A DNA stretch of 28,817 nt, from positions 1 through 28,817 of the forward strand of contig CAKQGD010000021.1 in assembly GCA_934232845.1 (NCBI GenBank), given 5' to 3'. Made by a program: the position numbers and the translations under genes. Origin of the DNA: an uncultured Oscillospiraceae bacterium (GTDB taxonomy: Bacteria > Bacillota > Clostridia > Oscillospirales > Ruminococcaceae). Below are positions 9,015 to 16,210 of the stretch, in pieces. The notes under the pieces are model-generated. The model did not search any database. It saw only the letters and a program-made list of their open reading frames with translations, and had not been told where the DNA came from. Position 1 is the stretch's first letter. The number at the start of each line of letters is the position of its first letter.

Positions 9015-9485
9015 ATGAAAAACACAACACTCTGCTACATCGAAAAAGACGGCCGCTGGCTGATGCTGCGCCGCGACCGCAAGGAAAACGATGAAAACGC
9101 GGGCAAATGGATCGGCGTCGGCGGCAAATTTGAAGAGGGCGAAAGCCCCGAGGACTGCGTGCGCCGCGAGGTGCGCGAGGAGACCGGACTTGTTTTGACG
9201 CGGCAGCGCCTGCGCGGAGTCGTGACGTTCGTCTCGGACGAGTGGGGCACCGAGTACATGTTTGTATTCACGGCGGACGAATGGACGGGAGAGCTCTGCG
9301 AAGAGTGCGCCGAGGGAACGCTCGCATGGGTGGAAAAAAGCCGTGTGCCGCAGCTTGACCTGTGGGAGGGCGACCGTATCTTCCTGCCGTATCTTTTAGA
9401 CGGTGAGGGGCCGTTTTTCTCCTTGAAGCTCTGCTACCGCAAGGACGCGCTTTGTTCGGCATCGCTTGACGGCGTGCCGCTGTGA
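9015..9485 (+). CDS. NUDIX hydrolase, MutT-like (8-oxo-dGTP diphosphatase type)
   Basis: A 156-residue NUDIX pyrophosphohydrolase. The Nudix box is perfect: Gly37, five residues, Glu43, seven residues, then REVREETGL at 51-59. The N-terminal LCYIEKDGRWLMLRRDRK and the central VTFVSDEWGTEYMFVF resemble the Firmicute 8-oxo-dGTP diphosphatase group, which cleans oxidised nucleotides; the exact substrate is inferred. The start ATG 9015-9017 follows GGAAAGGG. It heads a rightward cluster with a CPBP protease, tadA and tcdA; the gap to the next gene is 42 bases. Confidence 0.9.
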   Translation: MKNTTLCYIEKDGRWLMLRRDRKENDENAGKWIGVGGKFEEGESPEDCVRREVREETGLVLTRQRLRGVVTFVSDEWGTEYMFVFTADEWTGELCEECAEGTLAWVEKSRVPQLDLWEGDRIFLPYLLDGEGPFFSLKLCYRKDALCSASLDGVPL

Positions 9486-9527
9486 CGAAGGGAGGCTTGG
9501 CCGATAAAACCGGAAAGGAGACTGTCC

Positions 9528-10475
9528 ATGCATCGCCCGGATTTGTCTGACGGCGAAGAAAAACGCGCGCTGCCGGCGCTGTCTGCGCTTGTTGTCGTGT
9601 GCCTTCTGCTGCACTTTTTGATAGACAACGCCGTTTCGTGGGGCGCCGAGCGGGCGCTGTACGCGCTGTTTCCAAAAGCGGCAGGCCGCCTTGCCGGACG
9701 GGAGGCGATCCGCCAAACGGCTCTGCTCGCGGGCGGCGCGGCGGGACTGACGATCCCGTTTTTTCTGTTCGGCAGAGCGGCGCGCCCGGCCGGACAAAAG
9801 GCGTTCTGCTTCGGCAGGCTTTCTCTGCGCGGCACGGTGCAGTGGCTCGGCCTGACGGCGGGGGCGTTTGCCGCAGCCCGCTTTGCCTGCGCCGCGCTTC
9901 GCGACGCGCTGTTTTTCATGGGGGTGCAGTTTGCGGGCGGCACGCCGCCCGCGGGGGCGGCTGCCCGTGCCGTATATGCGGTGAACGTGCTGCTGCTTGC
10001 GCCGGTTTTGGAAGAGACGGCGTTTCGCGGCGTGCTTCTCGGCACGCTGCGCCGGTGGGGAGACGGCTTCGCGGTGTCGGCGGCGGCGATTTTGTTTGCT
10101 GCGGTGCACGTTACGCCGCTTTCCTGGCCGAACGCGCTGCTTCTGGGGCTTCTTTTCGGCGCGGCCGCCGTCCGGACGGACTCCGTCGCCGTGCCGGCGG
10201 CGATGCACATTCTGAACAATCTGCTTGCGCTTGCGCTGACGGCGCTGCAGAACGCTTCGTCCGCGCTCTTTTTCACGGGGCGGGCCGTGTTTACCGCCCT
10301 GCTGCTTGCGGCGGGCATTGCCGCGCTGGCGTTTTTTCTGAAGACGGGCGGCCTTTTTCCCGCGAAAGAGGAGCCAGCCGACTGCAAAGCGGCCCTGCGG
10401 GCGTTCTTTTTCACGCTGCCGATGGGGATGCTGGCGGTATTTTTGATTTTGACGATACGGGAGGCTGTCGTATGA
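9528..10475 (+). CDS. CPBP family intramembrane metalloprotease
   Basis: A 315-residue polytopic membrane protein of the CPBP (CAAX protease and bacteriocin-processing, Abi) family. The conserved motifs are present in order: Glu162-Glu163-x3-Arg167-Gly168 (EETAFRG), a FxxxH-type motif with His194, and His227 followed by Asn230/Asn231. About eight hydrophobic segments flank them. Members cleave within or near the membrane, but the target here is unknown. ATG 9528 has AAGGAG seven bases before it. The stop overlaps the tadA start in ATGA. The sequence is extremely GC-rich, which produces long antisense frames that I do not regard as genes. Confidence 0.88.
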   Translation: MHRPDLSDGEEKRALPALSALVVVCLLLHFLIDNAVSWGAERALYALFPKAAGRLAGREAIRQTALLAGGAAGLTIPFFLFGRAARPAGQKAFCFGRLSLRGTVQWLGLTAGAFAAARFACAALRDALFFMGVQFAGGTPPAGAAARAVYAVNVLLLAPVLEETAFRGVLLGTLRRWGDGFAVSAAAILFAAVHVTPLSWPNALLLGLLFGAAAVRTDSVAVPAAMHILNNLLALALTALQNASSALFFTGRAVFTALLLAAGIAALAFFLKTGGLFPAKEEPADCKAALRAFFFTLPMGMLAVFLILTIREAVV

Positions 10476-10930
10476 CGCAGGATGAGGGCTGGATGCGTGA
10501 GGCGCTCTGTGAGGCGCGTCTCGCGCTTGCCGAGGGAGAGGCGCCCATCGGCGCGGTGCTGGTGAGGGACGGCTGCATCGTCGCCCGCGGACGCAACACG
10601 CGAGAAACAAAGAAAACGGCGCTGGGACACGCGGAGCTGGAGGTGATCTCCGCAGGCTGCGCGGCGCTGGGCGGATGGCGGCTTTCGGGCTGTACGCTCT
10701 ATGTCACGCTGGAGCCTTGCCCCATGTGTGCGGGTGCGATCATCAATGCGCGCATCGACCGCGTTGTATTCGGCGCGTACGACGCCAAGGCCGGCTCTAT
10801 GGGCTCGCTGATCGACCTGAGCAAAGTCGATTACAACCACAGTCCGCGTCTCTGCGGCGGGGTGCTCGCCGAAGAGTCCGCCGCGCTGCTGTCGGAATTT
10901 TTTAAAAGTCTGCGCAAAAAGAGAGGATAA
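10472..10930 (+). CDS. tadA: tRNA-specific adenosine deaminase
   Basis: Deaminates wobble adenosine 34 to inosine in tRNA-Arg(ACG). The 152-residue product has the zinc-deaminase motifs HAE at residues 53-55 (zinc ligand His53, catalytic Glu55) and PCPMC with Cys83 and Cys86, plus the TadA-type C-terminal helix. The ATG overlaps the CPBP stop as ATGA; the frame extends upstream inside the CPBP gene but that is a shadow. tcdA follows after five bases. Other cytidine/guanine deaminases share the zinc motif, but length, motif spacing and tRNA-gene company favour TadA. Confidence 0.94.
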   Translation: MTQDEGWMREALCEARLALAEGEAPIGAVLVRDGCIVARGRNTRETKKTALGHAELEVISAGCAALGGWRLSGCTLYVTLEPCPMCAGAIINARIDRVVFGAYDAKAGSMGSLIDLSKVDYNHSPRLCGGVLAEESAALLSEFFKSLRKKRG

Positions 10931-10935
10931 GAACC

Positions 10936-11664
10936 GTGAAGGAGCAATTTGAACGCACGCGCATTTTGATTGGGGACGAGGCCGTCCGCCGCTTAAACGG
11001 CAGCTCGGTCGCCGTGTTCGGCGTCGGGGGCGTGGGAGGTTTCTGCGTCGAGGCGCTGGCCCGTGCGGGCGTCGGCGCGCTGACGCTGGTGGACAGCGAC
11101 GTTGTCACCGTCACAAATCTGAACCGTCAGATTATCGCCCTGCATTCGACGATCGGCCGGGCCAAGGTGGAGGTACTGCGCGAGCGCGTGCTGGACATCA
11201 ATCCGGACTGCCGCGTTGACGCGCGGCGGATGTTTTATCTGCCTGAGACGGCGGGAGAATTTGACCTTTCGCGGTACGACTGTGTTGTGGACGCCGTCGA
11301 CACCGTCACGGCGAAGATTGAACTGATCTGCCGCGCGAAGGCGGCGGGCGTGCCGGTCGTCAGCAGCATGGGCGCGGGCAACAAGCTGGACCCGACGCGG
11401 TTTGAGGTGACGGACATCGAAAAGACATCGGTCTGTCCGCTGGCAAAGGCCGTGCGCATCGCGCTGAGAAAGCGCGGCGTCAGGGGCGTGAGGGTCGTTT
11501 ATTCCCGCGAGGAGCCGAAGCGGCCCGTGGATACGGCGGCGGATGCTTCCCCCGCGAGGCGCTCCTCGCCGGGCAGCGTGTCGTTCGTACCGTCCGCGGC
11601 GGGGCTGGTTCTTGCGGGCGAGGTCGTGCGGGAGCTGCTTCAAAAAGGAGGAGAAGGCGCTTGA
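10936..11664 (+). CDS. tcdA: tRNA threonylcarbamoyladenosine dehydratase
   Basis: TcdA (CsdL) is an E1-like ATP-dependent enzyme that cyclises t6A37 to ct6A. The 242-residue product begins with QFERTRILIGDEAVRRL, has the nucleotide-binding GVGGVGG at residues 29-35, the LVDSDVVTVTNLNRQ motif with the catalytic-site arginine, and DAVDTVTAK. The C-terminal SVSFVPSAAG segment is typical of TcdA rather than ThiF or MoeB. The start is GTG 10936-10938, preceded by AGAGGA; it lies five bases after tadA. The t6A genes tsaB and tsaE are in the divergent cluster. Confidence 0.93.
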   Translation: MKEQFERTRILIGDEAVRRLNGSSVAVFGVGGVGGFCVEALARAGVGALTLVDSDVVTVTNLNRQIIALHSTIGRAKVEVLRERVLDINPDCRVDARRMFYLPETAGEFDLSRYDCVVDAVDTVTAKIELICRAKAAGVPVVSSMGAGNKLDPTRFEVTDIEKTSVCPLAKAVRIALRKRGVRGVRVVYSREEPKRPVDTAADASPARRSSPGSVSFVPSAAGLVLAGEVVRELLQKGGEGA

Positions 11665-11774
11665 AGCCGCTGGCTGCCCGGCATGCAGGACGACTTTGGA
11701 CGGTACGGCGCACGGATTTTCGCGGCCGGACAAAGAGAATCCGCAATCGCCGATCCGGTCTCAAGGACTTGTAA
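11661..11774 (+). CDS. Possible 37-codon ORF coupled to tcdA
   Basis: A TTG at 11661-11663 overlaps the tcdA stop and has a strong AAGGAGG nine bases upstream; the frame runs 37 codons to a TAA. The product would be Arg-rich and resembles no family I know. The ribosome site also encodes the end of TcdA, so chance is quite possible. Confidence 0.22.
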   Translation: MKPLAARHAGRLWTVRRTDFRGRTKRIRNRRSGLKDL

Positions 11775-11816
11775 AGCAGGAATGAAAAAAGACGGCCTGT
11801 TTTAAAAAAATGACGA

Positions 11817-11865
11817 CAAAAGCCGCGGCGGGAAAACCGAAAGGATTCCCCGGCCGCGGCTTTTG
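11817..11865. terminator. Bidirectional terminator between tcdA cluster and fab region
   Basis: CAAAAGCCGCGGC (11817-11829) pairs with GCCGCGGCTTTTG (11853-11865), and the stem extends inward with GGGAA (11830-11834) and TTCCC (11846-11850). T or A runs lie on both flanks, serving tcdA rightward and the 11940-12239 gene leftward. Confidence 0.88.
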
Positions 11866-11939
11866 GCGCGCGTATTTCCGGTGCGGGCAAAAAAAGAAAG
11901 GCCGCATCCCGGCGGCCCGAAAAATTGTGAAAAACGCGC

Positions 11940-12239
11940 TTATCCGTTGCGGGGCTGTTTGAAATCGAGCAGCAGCGCCCAGAGATTGAGCGCGGCCAAA
12001 ATCCAAAAGGCGGCGGTCAGCATCGGGACGGTGCGCTCCAAAAAGCCGTACTCGCCGTGGGAAATCCATTGGCAGGCCATGCCGTATTCGGACAGAAGAG
12101 CGAGCGATTCACACAGCAGGCTGGCGAACAGCAGCGCGGGACCGGCACGGCGGTTTCCTCTCCAAGACAGCGCCAGATGCAAAAAAACGAAACAGTAGGC
12201 CGCCCCCTGCGGGAAAAGCCATGCAGAATTCCAGTCCAT
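11940..12239 (-). CDS. Small three-helix membrane protein of unknown function
   Basis: A 99-residue protein with three hydrophobic segments at about residues 7-25, 33-53 and 69-92. I do not recognise the family. The start ATG 12237-12239 has AAAGGAGG ten bases before it, and that ribosome site follows directly after the stop of the MarR gene, so the two are co-transcribed. It ends 75 bases before the bidirectional terminator. By position it could be linked to membrane lipid homeostasis through the MarR regulator, but that is only inference. Confidence 0.75.
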   Translation of the reverse strand: MDWNSAWLFPQGAAYCFVFLHLALSWRGNRRAGPALLFASLLCESLALLSEYGMACQWISHGEYGFLERTVPMLTAAFWILAALNLWALLLDFKQPRNG

Positions 12240-12260
12240 ATTCCACGGGCCTCCTTTCGG

Positions 12261-12734
12261 TTACGGCGCCGGGGAGTCTTCGTTTTCGGGCGCGCCGGGC
12301 AGGGGAACCTCCGGCATCAGCTCGCGGCTGACGACGGAGAGCATTTCGCACAGCTTGGCGCAGTCCTCGCGGGAGAAGCGGTCTTGAATACGCGCCATGA
12401 CCTCTTTCACATAAGAGGCGCTGATATTGTAGTAATCGAGATACTTCTGCGTGACCTCAAGGTGGTATTCGCGGCGGTCGCTTTCGGACTGTATCTTTTT
12501 CAGATAGCCTTTTTTGACGAGGCTGTTGACCTTATAGGCGGCGTTCGGAGACGAGATGCGCATAAAACCCGCGAATTCGTTGATCGTCGGGCGGCCCAGC
12601 GCGAGAACCGTTTCCATGCAGAAGGTTTCTACCGTGGTGAGACTGGCCTCTCTGCTCTGAAAGCGCGCGAAAATCTCCTGATAAAAATGCAGCTTGAATT
12701 TTGTGTACACTTCGGAAAAAAGCTGGTCGAGCAC
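12261..12734 (-). CDS. MarR family transcriptional regulator
   Basis: A 157-residue winged-helix regulator. The helix-turn-helix lies about residues 48-75 (TINEFAGFMRISSPNAAYKVNSLVKKGYLKK region), followed by the wing with SDRREYHLEVT, and dimerisation helices at both ends. Its position right after fabZ suggests a FabT-like repressor of fatty-acid synthesis that senses acyl-ACP, as in streptococci and relatives; that is inference from neighbourhood. The start is GTG 12732-12734 after a GGAGAAGGG site. It has its own promoter at 12783-12811. A 24-bp palindrome at the acpP promoter is a candidate binding site. Pro/Glu-rich last 15 residues look disordered. Confidence 0.88.
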   Translation of the reverse strand: MLDQLFSEVYTKFKLHFYQEIFARFQSREASLTTVETFCMETVLALGRPTINEFAGFMRISSPNAAYKVNSLVKKGYLKKIQSESDRREYHLEVTQKYLDYYNISASYVKEVMARIQDRFSREDCAKLCEMLSVVSRELMPEVPLPGAPENEDSPAP

Positions 12735-12782
12735 AGCGGGCCCTTCTCCCTTCTCATCCGTTGTTTGATCTGACTTTTATAC

Positions 12783-12811
12783 AGTATAACAGCTTTCTCT
12801 GAAAAGAACAA
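12783..12811 (-). promoter_or_regulatory. Sigma-A promoter for the MarR gene
   Basis: On the minus strand TTGTTC (12806-12811) and TATACT (12783-12788) are 17 bases apart. The -10 lies in a perfect small palindrome, TTATAC-A-GTATAA (12777-12789), which could be a separate binding site. It lets the regulator be expressed independently of the fab operon. Confidence 0.65.
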
Positions 12812-12814
12812 CCG

Positions 12815-13249
12815 TCAGCGGTCCAAAAGGGCAAAAGACAGTACCGCCGCCGCCGCCGTCTCTCCGTTGACCAGCGCGCGTGCCTCGCCGATTCCGACGG
12901 GACCGCGGCGGCGCGTCAGACGGCATTCCATCTCGAGCACGTCGCCGGGCGTGACCTGTCGGCGAAAGCGCGCGTCTTTAATGCCGCCGAAGAGCACCAG
13001 CCTGCCCGCGTTTTCGGGCTGGGAGAGAATCGCGCACGCGCCGACCTGCGCCATCGCCTCGACGATCAGCACGCCGGGCATGACGGCGTGCCCCGGAAAA
13101 TGTCCGCAGAAATACGGCTCTCCCGCGCTGACGCATTTGATGCCGCGCGCCCACTCGCCGGGCTCGCCGTCGGTGATGCGGTCGACGAGGGCAAACGGAT
13201 AGCGGTGCGGCAGAAGCTTTGCAATTTCGTCGTAGGTGAGTTTCAGCAT
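12815..13249 (-). CDS. fabZ: 3-hydroxyacyl-ACP dehydratase FabZ
   Basis: Dehydrates 3-hydroxyacyl-ACP to trans-2-enoyl-ACP in type II fatty-acid synthesis. The 144-residue hot-dog protein has LLPHRYPF near residue 12, the catalytic His50 in CGHFPGHAVMPG and Glu64 in VEAMAQVG. The start ATG 13247-13249 has GGAGG seven bases upstream and overlaps the fabF stop by seven bases. It is the last enzyme gene of the fab operon. No fabA-like isomerase motif or second dehydratase is present in the window. Confidence 0.96.
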   Translation of the reverse strand: MLKLTYDEIAKLLPHRYPFALVDRITDGEPGEWARGIKCVSAGEPYFCGHFPGHAVMPGVLIVEAMAQVGACAILSQPENAGRLVLFGGIKDARFRRQVTPGDVLEMECRLTRRRGPVGIGEARALVNGETAAAAVLSFALLDR

Positions 13250-14496
13250 GCGGGTTCCTCCCATTTTTTCAAAAGAATACTGCCGTTGTGCCCGCCGAAG
13301 CCGAGAGAATTCGACATCGCATAGCGGATCTCGGCATGTCTGCCCGTGTTTGGCACGACGTCAAGGTCACATTCGGGGTCGGGCGTCTGATAATGGATGG
13401 TCGCCGGCAAAAACGCGTCTTTCAGCGCCATTGCCGTAAACACGGCTTCGACCGCGCCGGCCGCGCCGAGCATGTGACCGGTCATCGACTTGGTCGAACT
13501 GACGGCGAGCGAATTTGCGTGCGCGCCGAAGACACGCCGGATCGCGGCGGTCTCGCACGCGTCGTTTAAGTGGGTCGAGGTGCCGTGCGCGTTGATGTAG
13601 CCGACCTCATCGGGCGAGATGCCGCCGTCGGCGAGGGCAAGCTCCATGGCCTTGGCCGCGCCGTCGCCGTCGGGACGAGGGGCGGTGATGTGGTATGCGT
13701 CGCACGAGGCGCCGTAACCGACCATCTCGGCGATGATCGGCGCGCCCCGGCGCAGAGCGCTCTCTAAATCCTCAAGCAGCAGGATGCCCGCTCCCTCGCC
13801 GATGACAAAGCCGCTGCGCTCGGCGTCGAACGGAATCGACGCGCGGGCGGGATCGGTCACGGTGGTCAGCGCTTTCATCGAGGAAAAACCGCCCACCGCC
13901 AGCGGGGTGATCGAGGCCTCCGCTCCGCCGCAGAACATCGCGTCGGCGTAGCCGTCCCGGATCATGCGGAACGCGTCGCCCACTGCGTAGGTGCCGCCCG
14001 CGCAGGCGGTCACCGGGCAGGAGCATACGCCCCGAAAACCCGTGTCGATCGCGACCTGACCGGCAGCCATGTTGCAGATGGCCATCGGCACATACAGCGG
14101 AGAAACCCGCCCGAAACCGTGCGTCAGGGTGTGCGCGCATTCCGTTTCCGTGACGTCGAGGCCGCCGATACCGCTTGAGACAATGATGCCGCAGCGGTAA
14201 GCCGCGTCGCCCTCCGGCTTGGAAAAAGCCGCGTTCTCCAGCGCTTCGCGCGCCGCCGCAGCCGCAAACTGTGTAAAACGCGCCATGCGCTTGGCTTCGC
14301 GCTTTTCAAAAAACAAAAGGGGGTCAAAGTCCTTAACCTCGGCGGCGAGGGTCACCTTCTGTCCCTCCGCGTCAAAGAGCGTGATCGGGCCGACGCCGCA
14401 GACGCCGTCTTTGACGGCTCGCCAGCTTTCCGCGGCGGTGTGTCCCACCGGCGTGACGGCGCCGAGGCCCGTGATAACGACTCGTCTTTTATCCAT
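13243..14496 (-). CDS. fabF: Beta-ketoacyl-ACP synthase II
   Basis: Elongating condensing enzyme of fatty-acid synthesis. The 417 residues carry the Cys-His-His triad: Cys165 in VTACAGGTYAVG, His304 in NAHGTSTHLND and His341 in KSMTGHMLGAAG, with Lys336 also present. The N-terminal RRVVITGLGAVTPVG is typical of KAS II. ATG 14494-14496 has AAGGAG nine bases upstream and follows fabG by 14 bases. Confidence 0.97.
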   Translation of the reverse strand: MDKRRVVITGLGAVTPVGHTAAESWRAVKDGVCGVGPITLFDAEGQKVTLAAEVKDFDPLLFFEKREAKRMARFTQFAAAAAREALENAAFSKPEGDAAYRCGIIVSSGIGGLDVTETECAHTLTHGFGRVSPLYVPMAICNMAAGQVAIDTGFRGVCSCPVTACAGGTYAVGDAFRMIRDGYADAMFCGGAEASITPLAVGGFSSMKALTTVTDPARASIPFDAERSGFVIGEGAGILLLEDLESALRRGAPIIAEMVGYGASCDAYHITAPRPDGDGAAKAMELALADGGISPDEVGYINAHGTSTHLNDACETAAIRRVFGAHANSLAVSSTKSMTGHMLGAAGAVEAVFTAMALKDAFLPATIHYQTPDPECDLDVVPNTGRHAEIRYAMSNSLGFGGHNGSILLKKWEEPAC

Positions 14497-14510
14497 AAAA
14501 AGAAGCTCCT

Positions 14511-15254
14511 TTACATACTCATGCCGCCGTCGACGGCGAGCACCTGCCCGGTGATATAGGCGGCGTCGTCTCCGGCGAGAAAGGCCACGGCCTTCGCTAC
14601 ATCCGCGGGTGTGCCCGCTCGGGCGGCCGGAATCGAAGAAAGTATGGCATCCTTTGCCGCACCGGGCAAAACGGCGGTCATGTCCGTGTCAATGAGCCCC
14701 GGCGCGACGGCGTTGACGGTGACTCCCCTTGCGGCAAGTTCCTTTGCCGCCGAGCGCGTCAGACCGATCAGACCGGCTTTGCTGGCGGCGTAGTTGGCCT
14801 GCCCCGCGTTGCCGTGCAGGCCGACGACCGAGCTGATACTGATGATGCGGCCGTATTTCTGGCGCATCATGGTGCGGTAAACGGCCTTTATCATCAAAAA
14901 CGCGCCCTTTAGGTTTGTGTCGATCACGGCGGCGAAGGCCTCTTCCGACATACGCAGAAGAAGTCCGTCGCGCGTGATGCCCGCGTTGTTGACGAGAATG
15001 TCGATTCGCCCGGATAGGGAGAGCGCCGCATCCGTCAGCGCTTTTGCGCCGGCCGGGTCAGAGGCGTCGGCCCGCACGCAGACGGCGGGCACGCCGGTTT
15101 CTTCAAGAAGAGAAAGAGTCTCCTTGGCGGCGGATTCGTTTCCCGCGTAGGAGAATACGACGCCGGCGCCGCGCCGCGCCAGTTCCAGACAGATTTCGCG
15201 GCCGATGCCGCGGCTGCCGCCGGTGACGACGGCGGTTTTTCCTGCGAGCGTCAT
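14511..15254 (-). CDS. fabG: 3-oxoacyl-ACP reductase
   Basis: NADPH-dependent short-chain dehydrogenase that reduces 3-oxoacyl-ACP. The 247-residue product has the cofactor motif GGSRGIG at 12-18, NNAG at 89-92 and the catalytic Ser142, Tyr155 and Lys159 (YAASK). The ATG 15252-15254 overlaps the fabD stop as ATGA, with GAGGTG eight bases before it. A longer frame to 15443 lies inside fabD and is spurious. It ends GGMSM, as typical FabG does. Confidence 0.97.
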   Translation of the reverse strand: MTLAGKTAVVTGGSRGIGREICLELARRGAGVVFSYAGNESAAKETLSLLEETGVPAVCVRADASDPAGAKALTDAALSLSGRIDILVNNAGITRDGLLLRMSEEAFAAVIDTNLKGAFLMIKAVYRTMMRQKYGRIISISSVVGLHGNAGQANYAASKAGLIGLTRSAAKELAARGVTVNAVAPGLIDTDMTAVLPGAAKDAILSSIPAARAGTPADVAKAVAFLAGDDAAYITGQVLAVDGGMSM

Positions 15255-16210
15255 GCCGAGCGCACCTCGCTTTCTTTTTCGAGCGCGCGAAGTTGCATGG
15301 GCAGCGACCGTGCCTCGGCGGAGGTCTCGACGGAGAACACCGGCAGACTGGGAACGGTTTTTCTGACGAAGCCGGAGAGCGCGCGTCCCGGGCCGATCTC
15401 GACGACGGCGTCCACGCCGAGGGCCGCCATGCGGCGGATGCATTCCTCAAGACGCACGGCGGCAGAAACCTGCCGCGCAAGAAGCTCCTCGACGGTCTCG
15501 TCACCCTCTCGGCGCTCGCGCCCGAGGCAGTTGTGCAGCACCGGGATGGAGGGCTCGGCAAACGGCACGCCGCGCAGATATTCCGCGAGCGCGCTGCCCG
15601 CCGAACGCAGCAGAGACGTGTGAAACGGCCCGCTGACCTTGAGAGGCAGACAGCGCTTTGCACCTGCCTGCTTTGCGAGAACGGCGGCCCGTTCGACGGC
15701 GGGGGTCTCGCCTCCGATGACGATCTGGCCGGGGCAGTTATAGTTGCACAGCTCTGCGACGCCGAGCTCGGACGCCTCGGCGCAGGCCTGCCTTAACGGC
15801 TCCGCATCCAGACCGAGCACGGCTTTCATCGCGCAGTCGACACCCTCGGCGGCTTTTTCCATCGCGAGTCCGCGAAAGGCGACTGTCTCCACGGCGGTTT
15901 TGGCGTCCCAGACGCCCGCGGCATGCAGCGCCGAGTATTCGCCGAGCGACAGTCCCACCGCCGCAAAGGGAAAAACGCCCTCCTCGGCGAGCACGGCGGT
16001 CAGGCCCGCGGCGAAGGCCACCATCGCGGGCTGAGTATACCGGGTCTGCACGAGCAGCCCCTTAGGATCGGAGAAGCAGAGCTCATGAAGATCAAATGGC
16101 AGCTTTGCCGCGTCGAACGCCGCACGAAAGGCGGAAAATTCCTGATAAAGATCTGCGCCCATGCCGGGGTGCTGTGCGCCCTGTCCGGCGTATAAAAATC
16201 CAAGCTTCAT
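15251..16210 (-). CDS. fabD: Malonyl-CoA:ACP transacylase
   Basis: Loads malonyl groups onto acyl carrier protein. The 319 residues contain the GQGAQHPGMG oxyanion motif at 9-18, the nucleophile Ser88 in GLSLGEYSAL and His197 in SGPFHTSLL. Start ATG 16208-16210 has GGAGGG seven bases before it and overlaps the stop of the preceding flavin oxidoreductase as ATGA; the in-frame upstream ATG at 16225 lies before the ribosome site. The stop overlaps fabG, again as ATGA. Confidence 0.97.
   Translation of the reverse strand: MKLGFLYAGQGAQHPGMGADLYQEFSAFRAAFDAAKLPFDLHELCFSDPKGLLVQTRYTQPAMVAFAAGLTAVLAEEGVFPFAAVGLSLGEYSALHAAGVWDAKTAVETVAFRGLAMEKAAEGVDCAMKAVLGLDAEPLRQACAEASELGVAELCNYNCPGQIVIGGETPAVERAAVLAKQAGAKRCLPLKVSGPFHTSLLRSAGSALAEYLRGVPFAEPSIPVLHNCLGRERREGDETVEELLARQVSAAVRLEECIRRMAALGVDAVVEIGPGRALSGFVRKTVPSLPVFSVETSAEARSLPMQLRALEKESEVRSA

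Noticed and set aside
9396..10840. Two long minus-strand frames (404 and 468 codons) opposite the CPBP protease and tadA genes
   Set aside because: Composition is Arg/Ala/Ser/Pro noise, there are no motifs, and the plus strand carries well-formed CPBP and TadA motifs. They result from GC-rich codon use.
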